Shown one piece after another: positions 11,162-23,180 of a stretch of DNA of 64,000 nucleotides. Location of the stretch: assembly GCA_020205615.1 (NCBI GenBank), contig CM035151.1, positions 10,006,565-10,070,564 of the forward strand, in the 5' to 3' direction. The notes beneath the pieces are model-generated. The model worked only from the letters and a program-made list of their open reading frames with translations. It was not told the DNA's origin and did not search any database. Source of the DNA: Panax quinquefolius. Lineage: Eukaryota; Streptophyta; Magnoliopsida; Apiales; Araliaceae. The first letter of the stretch is position 1. Each line of letters opens with the position of its first letter. Position numbers and translations under genes: made by a program.

Positions 11162-13031
11162 TGTAAGACCCCATCTTTTATAAATAAAGATGAATTTTTC
11201 TATAAATATTATTTTTGAATATTATGGAATAAATTTAATATAATGTTATAGTTGTGGGTAATATTTATAAATTTTGCAAAGTATGCAAGTTGTTATAAAA
11301 TATTCGTTTGGTCTGGGAATATTCTTTTGTTAGGGAATATTCGTGACAACGGCTCAATCATTGGTGGACCCCATAATGTAATTATTCATTTGATCGAGAA
11401 AACGACAAAAATATTTTATAAAATAATCATGAGGTGTTACCGTTAAAACTGTTGAACTACCCGGTGGTAAAAGTACAAGAATACGCCAGAGTAGTTGCAT
11501 ATAAGAAGACACCAAGATTGATTATCGATGCTTACGTGAGAAGTCACTCAAATTATGCTCAATTATTGCTAAAGATAATTCTTGCGATCATATCTCTTAT
11601 ATTGTTGATTCAATTATTGTCACGAGATCATCTCGTATAATATGTTATAAAGATTAAATCAATAATTGAGACGACAAGTTATAAATGATTAATAATTGTT
11701 GAAAGATTAAATATGTGTTATAGAGGCCTCAAGGCTTCTTATTATTTTCACTTAATTCATTCAAGCTATAGAGAGAGAAAATATATAGAGAATAAGAGAG
11801 AAAGAAGAAGAGTATTTTGTTACTACACCGCCGCAGATTCAATCTTCTACCAAATGTAAGGGTGTTATTCTTTCTTATTCATGAAGAGAACTGTTGTTAT
11901 TCCATCGCTTATTATTCTGTTGGAATAACTCAGTATAACGCTTGTTTAATTCCTATACTTGGTGACATTCTTCTATGATTCCGCTGGAACATCCTCGCTC
12001 TCATGTGTTTTACACCGACCGGTTCCGTTTTTATTATTCTCATTGGAACATCCCGTCATGTGTTTTACATCGACCTGGTTCCGTTTTTTTATTATTCGCT
12101 TTAACATCCTGCTCGTAGTGTTTTACACTCGACCGTTCCCGCTTTATTATTCGCTGAATATCATTATTGTTCGGTGTTTTACATCGATCCGGGTTCCATC
12201 TTTTATTATTCTGCTTGGAATTATCCGCTTGCTGAATTATCATCACCCGTTCCGTTATTTATTATTCGAAATAATCATTGAATGCATTTTCACGGTGATT
12301 TCTCGCTATTCCATTTCTTTTTTACCTGGGCTGATCAAAATTCTTTAATATCATATTGATTTTGACGCTATTCTTTAATTTCTACAAAAATACATATATT
12401 CTTGAACTTGAACTTGTTTTATCAATTCTTATATCATTGTCATCATCCTCATGTTTATATTTTTTAAAGTCATCTCGTGGCCTGTAAAGTGCATGATGGA
12501 CTTGGTATGATTACACTGTGAGACTATCTTGTAATCACGATCGTAATGTTACAAATGATGTGTAAAAATCCTCAAATGGGTAGAAGAGTATCGATGGACA
12601 AATGTTGGCACGATCACCACCATTAATGAATACACAAATATTCTCGCCTCTCAAAATAATTGTGGTCGGATATTAAATGAATATCCTCGTCAGACTGTAG
12701 GGTGATTCGATGATGTGAATATTTATTAAAGTATTCGAGTCCTACTATACGTTGATGAAAATTTTAAATCCTAAAAGATAGTAAGATTTTATTTTTCTGA
12801 CTTTTTTTAATGGATCGCCAGTCAGTTAACAATCGTTGTCATTTTATCTCATGATTTTTATCGTCAGAAGCAATAGATTTTTGTATCATTTTCTGAGGAA
12901 GTCATTTTTTTCATGATTGTCATTTGAAATAATTAGGTACCGTTAAATTCATTATTCACAAACGAGTAATTTTGCTTTTCGCATTAAATATTTTATCATA
13001 GTAGTTGTATTTAATTTTTACATATGTAAGT
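11162..13031 (+). repeat. 3' LTR of element B, left part; internally deleted and split by composite C
   Basis: It starts 'TGTAAGACCCCATC' as in the 5' LTR. About 355 bp of U3 (5' LTR positions about 4387-4741, including both repeat arrays and half the TATA box) are absent at about 11717-11721. The stretch 12806-13015 does not match the equivalent of the 5' LTR (5900-6270). The LTR is interrupted after 'ACATATGTAAGT' and resumes at 34842. Confidence 0.85.
13027..13031 (+). other. Target-site duplication of composite C: TAAGT (left copy)
   Basis: TAAGT precedes TGTGACGCC at 13032 and recurs at 34842-34846 after TCTCACA, where B's LTR text continues 'GGCGACCCAAGATGGGTG'. In intact LTRs TAAGT occurs once at this place. 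Confidence 0.9.
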
Positions 13032-15424
13032 TGTGACGCCTCTAAAATTAGGTATACGCCACCCATCTGGGTCGCCACTTACATGGTACATAAATTCAAA
13101 TACAACTTACTAATATAACTGCCGCTGTACATAAATACGATATAAATCGTGAGTTTGAATACAAATATTGTCTACTAGATATTATACAAACTCAAAAGGA
13201 GTCCTCATTACAACTATTATCACACTATTTCACGTAATAGTGAGGACTACTAATGCTATCCTCTCGACCATTACTCGCTCCCCGACTGTCTCCTGCCTAT
13301 GTTCTCATTTCAAGAGAATAAAGGAAAGAAAGGGTGAGCTCAACTAGCCAAAGAAGAAATATTACGACTAAGATAATGCGTAATAAATTATCATTAGCCT
13401 TCAATGTTGTTAAACCGATAAAATACAATAGACAACCAGCTTAATCATAATGAATAAGCAATCCATTAAAAGAGTCAAGAGAGAATAAAGTCTACTATCT
13501 TTTAGGTTTTAAAAGGTTTTAATCAATTTTTATCACGAGACTCAAATTTTAATAAATAAACCACCACATCTAATCATCCTCGCACTACTACTGGCCAAGG
13601 ATTTTCATCAAATTATCAATGGTCATGACTATACCGAATCACCCCCGGTCATAATCATACCAAAAACTATCCATCATCGATTACAGCCATCGAGGACTTT
13701 TGTCACATCATTTATATCAAGTCATGATTATACCGAATGATCCCTCGGTCATAATCATACTAAGTTCATCTACGCACGTAAGCCAAAGATAACATAATAT
13801 AACATGAGGATGATGACAATGACATAATAATTCAATAAAACAAGTTCAAGAATTATTTAATCCATGAATTATTAACGCCCAAATTGTCAACATATATATC
13901 GCTTTCAGAGAGTAAAATTCAAGAATGATCAAGAATATTTCCATGAAAAGATATCGATGAAACGCAAATATCAAGGATATTCTACTAATTTCATGGAGTA
14001 TAGAAGTCAAAGTTTTAACCAACCGGGTATAATAAAGAATGGAATAACAAAAGAAATCACCACGCATGCGGTATCAGACAGACAAAGTTATTCCAATGTA
14101 ATAATAATAACGGAACCAAAGTCGTGAAATTCACACCGATGTGATGTTCCAATGTAATAATAAAGATGGAACTGCATCCTGTAAAACACACGTGATAGGA
14201 TATTCCAATGTATCGATAAAGACGGAACTGTGTCCGTGTAAAACACATGCATGTGATGTTCCAATGTAATAATAATAAAGATTTTAACCAGTCCTGTAAA
14301 ACACATGCATGTGATGTTCCAATGTAATAATAAGAATGTCACCAAGTATAAGGTAAATCACAGATACAAAAGTTATTCCAATGTAATAATAAGCAATGGA
14401 ATAACATAAGGATTTCACCAAGTATAGGTATGCCAGATACAAAGTTATGTATAGGGTGCCACTTTTTAAAAGTTATTCCAATGTAATAATAATGAATGGA
14501 ATAATGTAAGTTCTCTTCAAGAAGAAAGAATAACACCCCTCACCGTAAAAAGAACCTAATATGTAAGTAGGAAGTAAATAGTAATACTCTTCTTCTTTCT
14601 ATAATTTTTTCTCTATAGTTTCTCTCTATAATTTCTCTCTGTAGTTTCAATGAATTCGTGGAAAATAATGAAGGAACGAGCTTCTATTTATAGAAAATGG
14701 AATGCATAAGAATTAATCCATGAACTATCCAGATTGATTTACTTTAATCTGACTATCCATATTTAAAGAAAAATCTTTTAAATAAAATATAATATATTCT
14801 ATTTATATAAAAACATTTTACTATGCAAACACTATGCAATACTATGCAAAAACACTATGCAAAACACTACGCAACACTATGCATAATAAAATATAATATA
14901 TTCTATTTATGTAATAACTTTAATAAAGTATTCTATTTTATATAAAAGATGTTTCTATTTTATTACGTTAATAATACAAATAAAACAAAACGTCATTATC
15001 GCTTATAATAATTCATATTATTAATCGACAATAATGGAATCAAACCGAGTGACTTCTCACATAAAGATCAATAATCAATACCGTGCTGCTACTATGCAAC
15101 CACACGACATCGCATTTCTTTTACTACCGAAAGTAGTTCAACAAGAACTACCAGAAAACTTCCGCCGTTATTTCAATAAAATATTTTTGTCGCTTTTCAA
15201 TCCGATAATAATTTCATTGTGGGTCCACCAATGATTGAGTTGTCATTTAATATTCCCTCGCTAAACCGAATATTCCCCACCAATCGAATATAATATAACC
15301 ACTGCATACTTTGCAAAATTTATAAATACTACCCACAACTATAATATTATCTCAAATTCACACTATAATATTAAAAATTATTTCAACTAAATTTAAATCT
15401 TTATCGATAAAACTGGGTCTCACA
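13032..15424 (-). repeat. 3' LTR of element C (type 3, minus strand)
   Basis: On the plus strand it runs from TGTGACGCC to GGGTCTCACA. It matches 32429-34841 in the same direction and 19452-21882 inverted. The inverted TATA box 'CTATTTATAG' is near 14688, and short 'ACACTATGCAA' repeats lie at 14820-14885. Confidence 0.9.
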
Positions 15425-15510
15425 ATCTCCTCCTTATGGAATTTCGCCTCAAATTAGGGTACGACTGTATGATAAAGAGGTGAGGATACCTTGAATACCT
15501 TTATCGTTGA
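15425..15510 (-). pseudogene. C-terminal tail of pol with purine tract (element C)
   Basis: The complement reads the end of the chromodomain region followed by 'ATAAGGAGGAGAT' and the LTR. Homology to the equivalent in J (39640-39725) stops near 15510, where LTR-like repeat DNA begins. Confidence 0.7.
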
Positions 15511-17880
15511 AAACATTAAATTCATCTTGCAATCCTACCAAAGATATTCATTAACAATTCATCTTTGCACTACAGCCAAAGATATTTATTAACAATTCAT
15601 CTTTGCACACATGTGCCAAAGATATATAAATCAGAAACCAATAATATCGAGACTCTAACTTAATAGTATCACAACCATGAATTATCCATGCACCATCGCC
15701 AAGGATATTCGTGTTTTCAATTACGGCCATGATTATACCGAATAATCCGTGGTCATAATCATACCAAGTCTATCAATGCACTACTACCACCAAAGATGAC
15801 TTTTACCACATCCATGAATTAATATTTCATCACGAGACTCATTTCAATAATTAATCCATATCATTGAATCATCCCCGCACTATGTGCCAAGGATATTCAT
15901 TAAGATCACGACCATTAATTATCCATGCACTACTACGCAAAGATAATCGTGTATTCATTAAGATCAATGCACCATAAATTATCCATGCACTACTACCAAA
16001 GATAATCGTGTATTCATTAATTATCACGACCACAAATTATCCATGCACTACTACCAAAGATAATCGTATATTCATTAAGATCACGACCACAAATTATCCA
16101 TGCACTACTACCAAAGATAATGTGTATTCATTAAGATTACGCACCACAAATTATCCATGCACTACTACCAAAGATAATCGTGGTATTCATTAAGATCACG
16201 ACCACAAATTATCCATGCACTACTACCAAAGATAATCGTGGTATTCATTAGTATCACGACCACAAATTATCCATGCACTACTACCAAAGATAATCGTGTA
16301 TTCATTAAGATCACGACCACAAATTATCCATGCACTACTACCAAAGATAATCTTGTATTCATTAGTATCACGACCACAAATTATCCATGCACTACTACCA
16401 AAGATAATCGGTATTCATTAAGATCACGACCACAAATTATCCATGCACTATGGTCAAAGATAATTGTGTATTCATTAAGATATCGCGACCACAAATTATT
16501 CATGACTACTACCAAAGATAATTGTGTATTCATTAGTATCACGCACCACAAATTATCCATGCACTACTACCAAAGATAATTGTGTATTCAATTACTGTTA
16601 TGATTATACCTAATAATCCGTGGTCATAATCATACCAAGTCCATCTATGCACTAAAGCCATGTACGATGACTTTCAACATAATATAAACATGAGGATAAT
16701 GATATAAAGAATCAATCAAATGAGATAAAGGATAAATATTAAACATTTATAATATAATTTATCCAGATTCAAGAATATCCCCATGTTATCAATCACTTAA
16801 TAATCTCATAATCTAATAACATTAATATTATAATAATATTTTAATCACTTCTTAAATTTATAAATAATTTATCTCAATTGTTTACGCTTTTACCATATAA
16901 TGCATTTAATCATTCAAAATACCATACTCATAAAATATCATCACCAATTATCAAATCCTCATCAAAAATATGCATATACTCTATATAGGATTCTCTAGCC
17001 ATAAAATCCTATTTTCAACTTTGTTATTTCACATAACATATTTAACTCATATGTTCAGAATTAAACTATTTTCATGAAAAATACCAAATTAGTCCCAAAA
17101 ATATTTCTTTTCTGGGATTTAGCATAATATAGTCCCATAATGAAAATAAATTTTTCTCGGAATTTTAAAATTCATTTACTATTTTTCAAAAATCAATTTC
17201 TAATTAATTCCTTAAGAAATTAGCTACCTCAAGTTTAACTCCAAAATTCCCAAATCTTGGCAGGATCTTACACATGTTAACGTGAGCTTCTAGTTTAAAT
17301 TTCATGGTCATCGGAGTTATAGAACTCCGGTTATAGCGATTTTTCATTCGGAAAAACCTAAATATTGAAATAGTCATAACTTGCTCATTTTAAGTCGTAA
17401 TGAGCTCATTTTTGGACAGGAGGTACTTTATACCATATACCTTCTTGTCCCAAAAGGCCAGAATTTTTTCTCATAATTTAAGTGGCCGAAACAGTCCTTT
17501 AAAGTTTCTGGGCAAGTAGTATTTTCGAAATTTACAGCTTTGGCCTCCTTTGCTAAAAATCAGTCCACACAAAAATCTACAACACCTTTTCCAGTAATTC
17601 CACTTGGATTAGTTAGGTAACTCATAGATCTAACTCTAGGACTTGACCACACTCAAAAATTCAAAATATAATAGGAGATATGGTCAATTGAATTTCATGT
17701 TACGCTTTTTCACCAAAATCGATTTTCAACCCTTTGTGATTTCTAAGAAACTTTTATGTTTTCACATAATAACCACATAAATCATCATAACACTTACTAA
17801 TACTTCATATACCCATGATTTTCATTAGTCCAATGCTTTTATTATGACTTTCATCATAATCCTCGTAAATGATCCTTTTA
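15511..17880 (-). other. LTR-like DNA of a different family inserted in or replacing C's pol
   Basis: The left part (15530-16740) follows minus-strand LTR text ('ATAATATAAACATGAGGATAATG' is shared with 45260-45285) and carries a minisatellite. The right part (16740-17880) matches none of the three LTR types here. It contains a long non-coding AT-rich stretch with 'GGTCATCGGAGTTATAGAAC', of a kind seen in other plant gypsy LTRs. No credible gene is present. I could not find its ends. Confidence 0.5.
15890..16590 (+). repeat. 58-bp minisatellite, about 12 copies
   Basis: The unit contains 'TATCCATGCACTACTACC' and 'AAAGATAATCGTGTATTC', with copies 56-61 bp long. Single related units occur in LTRs of types 2 and 3 and at 21980-22043, so the array is a local expansion of an LTR motif. 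It creates repeating open frames ('TNYPCTTTKDN') that are not evidence of a protein. Confidence 0.9.
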
Positions 17881-17904
17881 GTTGAAGAAATATTTGAGGG
17901 TTTA

Positions 17905-18600
17905 AGAAATGGGTTTTGCATCGGGGTCAATACAAAATTCGATTTCACGCCTAGGGTAGGCTAGGAAGTCTTCAAGAATACGCCAAGAAATTTATTAATG
18001 ATAGAAATATCATTCAAAATCGTTACTCTCGGCCCAAGACTTGGATAATACGTCACATTATACCAATTGTGACTTCTATCCCTTAACCCGGATAAGACCT
18101 CACAATGATACCTATAAACTTGCCATCTTCATTCACGATGTCGCCTATGTAAAGTCCGCCGCTTTGTATTCCATACAAGGAAGTCAACAACGAAAGGTTC
18201 GGGCTCTTTACTTATGGCTTGATATGACAATAATTGACTTTAGTAGTTTGGTTACTTGAATTCGCACAACAAGTTGGTTATGAATATAAAAGCTAACAAC
18301 CTTACGAAAAAGAATGATGAGTAGTTAACCAATTGATTCCTAAAATCCCATCAAAGGCAAATATTTTCAAAGAGATAAGATCGACAGTAACGTGAAAGTT
18401 TCGATTTGAATCAACAAGATTTATAAACAAAGGAGGTAACGAAGGTTTCTCCCAACTAAGTTTAAACAGATAAATCAAAGTCCAATTTCTCTGAGTCAAA
18501 TTTAAACGTTGAACGCAAAGCAAGAGAGATAAAATAATAGGTAGAACCCAGATTCGAATACTTATATAGACTTCGCAAGAGCTTATGATTAACTTACCCG
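17905..18600 (-). pseudogene. Protease and pre-RT segment (element C)
   Basis: On the minus strand, 18302-18400 reads 'ILGINWLTTHHS', the conserved end of chromovirus protease, and about 18530-18550 holds the damaged active-site triad ('..LGST'). Toward lower coordinates, the spacer before RT ends at about 17905 against a 16-base match to the RNase H stretch 'LKYFF', suggesting that a deletion removed RT and the start of RNase H. Confidence 0.7.
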
Positions 18601-19100
18601 TGATAATTTTATTTAGGTTCCTCGTCACGAGAAAAAACGCCTCTCTTAAACCACCGGCTTTGGCTTGTTCGGGACATCCTTTGGCATCACTATCTCAACC
18701 GGACTTCGACTTCACCATACGACAAAATCGAGCTAAGTGACCTTCTTCCGCAATTAAAACACGCTTTGGATTCTCACAGACAGTTTGGACGGATGTGTCC
18801 TCCCGTCTGTCGATTTGAAACATACGACCGGTGGTCGTTCTTCTTCCTTTGAAACGGTGTCGATGCCGACGCCTTCACGCCATTGTTGAACCCTCTTCTT
18901 GAAATGTCCATTCTTATTATCTTCGCCATGATTACCATTTAAATGGTTACCATTCTCGACATGATAATTTCCCCACGATGGTTATCATTGTTCACGACAT
19001 CGTGCTACCCCAGTATGATTATTATCGTGTTGTTGCTCATTACCTTTTGGTTCGAAATGACTCAACTATCTCATGTGCTTCATTGCTTATCTCAATATTT
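18600..19100 (-). pseudogene. gag: gag remnant with zinc knuckle, capsid core deleted (element C)
   Basis: The complement of 18700-18800 matches the double-knuckle region of B and J. The Asn/His-rich linker is recognisable up to about 19040. The expected capsid core (about 750 bp in B) is missing, and the sequence passes directly to the 5' leader near 19090. The small plus-strand open frames here are shadows. Confidence 0.65.
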
Positions 19101-19304
19101 TCAGATGTCATTTTCAAACACGCCACCAAACATGGGTTAAATAACATATCACATATTATCCCTATACTCCTCGATGACCAAATAAATACCACATAAACTT
19201 AGTAGTAGTCATACTAGCAAGGAATTCCCCTGCCTCTCTCCTCCTAGTACTATTCTCACATCTTAGCCAGGATCATATCCCTAAGCTCGATAATTAACCG
19301 TGAC
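19101..19304 (-). other. 5' leader and PBS of element C
   Basis: The complement matches the leader of J (44290-44460), including 'GGTCATCGAGGAGTATAGGG' and ending in the PBS complement 'CTAAGCTCGATAATTAA' at 19281-19297. No type-3 LTR follows here as expected; a filler does. Confidence 0.7.
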
Positions 19305-19451
19305 TCGACACCAACTCGTGTCAAGACTCACATTGGTATTTATCACCTTGCACCGAAGATTTGCCAAGGCCCCCCACGAGAGAGTCCGGCTTCGGTGCAT
19401 TCCCCATCAACAGAAGTCACCAATGAGAGGCTCCTGGCTCTTCACACTTAT
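19305..19451. other. 147-bp filler unlike any LTR or pol in the window
   Basis: This is a comparatively GC-rich stretch between C's PBS and forward LTR D. It contains a 9-bp inverted repeat, GCACCGAAG (19350-19358) and CTTCGGTGC (19390-19398). No open frame was recognised. It may be filler DNA captured when the inverted structure formed, or a piece of another element. Confidence 0.45.
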
Positions 19452-21882
19452 TGTGAGACCCCATATTTTATCAATAAAGATTTAAATTTAATGAAATAAT
19501 TTTTAATATTATAGTGTGAATTTGAGATAATATTATAGTTGTGGGTAGTATTTATAAATTTTGCAAAGTATGCAAGTGGTTATATTATATTCGATCGGCT
19601 CTGGGGAATATTAGCATTTAGCAGGGAATATTCGCACAACTACTCAATCATTGGTGGATCCCATTAACGTAATTATCATTTGATCGAGAAAACGACAAAA
19701 ATATTTTATTGAAATAACTACGGAAGTTTTACCGTGGTTACCGCTGAACTACTCTGGTAGTAAAAGAAAAGAATACGTACGGTGGTTGCATAAGTAAGAC
19801 ACCAGATTGATTATCGATGCTTATGTGAGAAGTCACTCGGTTTGATTCCATTATCACGATTAATAATATGAATTATTATAATGATAATGACGCTTTTGTT
19901 TTATTCGTATTATTAACGTAATAAAAAATGTAAACATCTTTTATATAAAATAGAATACTTTATTAAAGTTATTCTATAAATAGTAATATATTATATTTTA
20001 TTATGCATAGTGTTGTATAAAGTGTTTCAGTATAAGATTGCATAAAGTGTTTGCATAGTAAAATGTTTTTATATAAATAGAATATATTATATTTTATTTA
20101 AAAGATTTTTCTTTAAATATGGACCGCCGATTAAAGTAAATCAATCTCGGACCTGCTCATGGATTAGTTACTATGCATTCCATTTTCCTATAAATAAGCT
20201 CATTCCTTCATTATTTTTTTATTTAATTCATCAAACTCTGAGAGAGAAATTATAGAGAGAAGTTTACAGAGAGAAAATTATAGAAAGAAGAAGAGTATTC
20301 GCTACTTCACTACTTCTATATTCAGGTTCTTTTTACTTGTAGGGGTGTTATTCTTTCTTCTTCGAAGAGAACTTCGTTATTCCATTCACTATTATTCTCG
20401 TTGAATAACTTTTGTAAAAGTGGCATACCCTATACATAACTCAGATACGCTTAGATACCCTATACTTGGTGAAATCCTTATGTTATTCCATTGCTTATTA
20501 TTCTCATTTGAATAACCTCGTATACGCTGGTTTACCCTATACTTGGTGACATTCTTCTATTATTCATTTGGAACATCCTCGTCTGGTGTTTTACACCTGA
20601 CCGGTTCCGCTTTATTATTATTCCGTTGGAACATCCTCGTCACAGGTGTTTTACAATTCGACCGGTTCCGCTTTTTATCATTCTCGTTGAATATCCTATC
20701 TCATGTGTTTTACACCGGATCCGGGTTCCATCTTTATTATTCTTTGAACATCCCCGTTGGTGTGAATTTCACCGACTTTGGTTCCGTTATTATTATTATT
20801 CGTTGAATAACTCGCTCATGCAAAGTACCGCATTTATGGTGATTTCTTTTGTTATTCCATTCTTTATTATACCCAGTTGGTTAAAACTTTGACTTCTATA
20901 CTCCATGAAATTAGTAGAATATCCTCGATATTTGCGTTTCATCCAAAGATCTTTTCACGGAAATATTCTTCCGATCATTCTTGAATTTTACTCTACGTAA
21001 ACAAAGATTATGTTGACAATTTGGACGTTAATAATTCCTGGATTAAATAATTCTTGAACTTGTTTTATTGAATTATTATGTCATTGTCATCATCCTCATG
21101 TTATATTATGTTATCTTCGCTTACAAGCATAGATGAACTTAGTATGATTATTAACTGAGGATCATTCTAAGATAATCACGACTTGATATAAATGATGTGA
21201 CAAAAGTCCTCAAAGGGTTCGTAGAATGCGTTGATGGATAGTTTTGGTATGATTATGACACTGGGGTGATTCGGTAAGATAGTCATGACCATTGATAATT
21301 TGATGAAAATCCTCGACCGTAGTGGTACAGGATAATTAGATGTGGTGGTTTATTTATTGTCGAGTCTCAAATGATAAAATTGATGAAAACCTTTAAAACC
21401 TAAAAGATAGTACACTTTTTTTCTCTACTGACTCTTTTAATGGATCGCTTATTCACGCAGCTTAAACCGGTTGTCTATTGTATTTTATCGCTTAACATCG
21501 TTGAAGGCTAATGATAATTTATTTTGCATTATCTTAGTCATAATATTTTATCGGGCTAGTTGAGCTCACCCTTTCTTTCATCGCTCTTCAGAAATGAGAA
21601 CATACGGGACGAGCTCTGGGAACGGAGTAATGGTCCGCAGGATAAGATTAGTAGTCCTCACTATTCTCGTGAAATAGTGTGATAATAGTTGTAATGAGGA
21701 CTCCTTTTGAGTTTGTATAATATCTAGTAGACAATATTTGTATTCAAACTCACAGCTTTATGTCAGATTGCATACCTATGCTTATATTAGTAAGTTGTAT
21801 TTGAATTTATGTACCATGTAAGTGGCGACCCAAGATGGGTGACGATATCTAATTTTGGGGCGCCACGATTTAAAGCGCCACA
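19452..21882 (+). repeat. LTR D (type 3, forward) with PBS at 21884-21895
   Basis: It starts TGTGAGACCCCATATTTT and ends with a duplicated terminus, 'GGGGCGCCACG' then 'AAGCGCCACA', followed by PBS 'TTTGGTATCGAGCC'. No gag follows: within a dozen bases the sequence turns into inverted LTR pieces. A TATA box lies at 20189-20196. Confidence 0.88.
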
Positions 21883-22045
21883 TTTGGTATCGAGCCATAA
21901 TCATGGACGCCCAAAATTAGATATATATCGCCACCCATCTTATGTACCATGTAACCGTGAGTCCTCATTACAACTATTAGTATCACGACCACAAATTATC
22001 CATGCACTACTACCAAAGATAATTGTGTATTCATTAGTATCACTT
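21883..22045. other. Scrambled LTR junction between D and E
   Basis: After the PBS come about 50 bp of inverted LTR terminus (21906-21953), a short LTR piece with 'GAGTCCTCATTACAACTATT', and one unit of the 58-bp minisatellite (21980-22043). Its inverted copy is at 32310-32428, though the minisatellite unit is mostly missing there. Confidence 0.75.
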
Positions 22046-23180
22046 TGTGACGCCCCAAAATAGGTATACATCACCCATTCGAAGTTGTCAATACATGGCA
22101 TGTAAACAACTACAACTTTATTATTACAACAAGAAACTGTGAGTTTGAATACAAATATTATCTTCTGCACAATATTTATACTCAAATAAATCCTCATCAC
22201 ATTTATCGATACATTAATTTACAAAATGGTGAGGACTACTAAACAATCCTTTCTAAAACCTTTATTCCATACCCGACTCGCAGACATCGCTATATTCTCG
22301 CCTCCGAGAAAAATGGAACAAAAAGAAAAGGGTGAGCTCAACTAGCTCAAGAAGAATATTATGACTAAGATAATATACAACAAATTATCGTTAGTCTTCA
22401 ACATGGAAAATATAATAGTAATACAATAGACAACAAATTTTAAATCAATATTCGCAATGGAAATAATAATTCATTAGAAGAGTTAAGTAGAGAATGCAAA
22501 CTACTATCTTCTATGTATGAATTTAAAAGTTCATCGCTCATCTTTTATCCCCGTAACATCAATCAATATACATCCGAATCAAATATTCATCTTTGCACCA
22601 TGTGCCAAAGATATTCATCATTGGTCATGTTCATTTAAACACTGCTCATCTTTTGCACTACGTGCCAAAGATATTCTTCGTAAATCATTCATCTTGCACT
22701 ACAAAGCCAAAGATATTCTTATGAAATCATTCATCTTGCACTACAAAAGCCAAAGATATTCCATAATATCATCATTTAAGACCGAGGATGATGAAAATAT
22801 TTTTTAAAGAAACGAATCCAAAGTGAAACAAAATGACAAGGATTAAGGATTAAGGATTCGTACTTGGTTTTATCCACGTTCAAAAAAAATACCTCAAAAA
22901 TAATCATAGTGGTGTAAAATTCAAGAATGATCAAAACATTTATACAATCAAAGCTAGTATCCGTAATAGATATTTTGACAAAAAGAAAAAATTTTATTTT
23001 TCTATGAATAAGGTCAGATACGTGAATAAGGCCAGATACGTGAATAAGAATCTCGACACCAAAAGATAGAAATTCCACAAAAACATCTTCACACTTCATG
23101 AATAGTACTCGTGAATAAGAACTCGTGAATAAGAACTCATGAATAATAAGAACTCGTGAATAGTAACTCATGAATAGTAA
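22046..23180 (-). repeat. LTR fragment E (type 1, minus, 3' portion only)
   Basis: It starts TGTGACGCCCC and matches the complement of the last 1.1 kb of type-1 LTRs, including the 'GCAAAGATGA' repeats (22585-22760) and 'TTACTATTCACGAG' repeats. It stops at 'GAATAGTAA', exactly where F's 5' LTR begins. Confidence 0.88.

Larger units (their letters stand above)
19452..23180. repeat. Left arm of large inverted repeat
   Basis: Read in reverse complement, it matches 31076-34841: LTR D equals LTR G, the junction 21883-22045 equals 32310-32428, and LTR fragment E equals the end of F's 3' LTR. Arms are about 3.73 and 3.77 kb. Differences are small indels like those between other copies here. Confidence 0.85.

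Noticed and set aside
16008..16579. Repeating peptide frames 'TNYPCTTTKDN' as a possible repeat protein
   Set aside because: They arise from the 58-bp minisatellite. The unit length varies 56-61 bp, the frame does not hold across the array, and there is no start context.
15890..16590. CRISPR-like array (regular repeats)
   Set aside because: The repeats are contiguous with no unique spacers, vary in sequence, and the DNA is from a plant nuclear genome.
19452..21882. LTR D as the 5' LTR of a normal forward element
   Set aside because: The PBS is followed within a dozen bases by inverted LTR pieces, with no gag and no matching 3' LTR in forward orientation.
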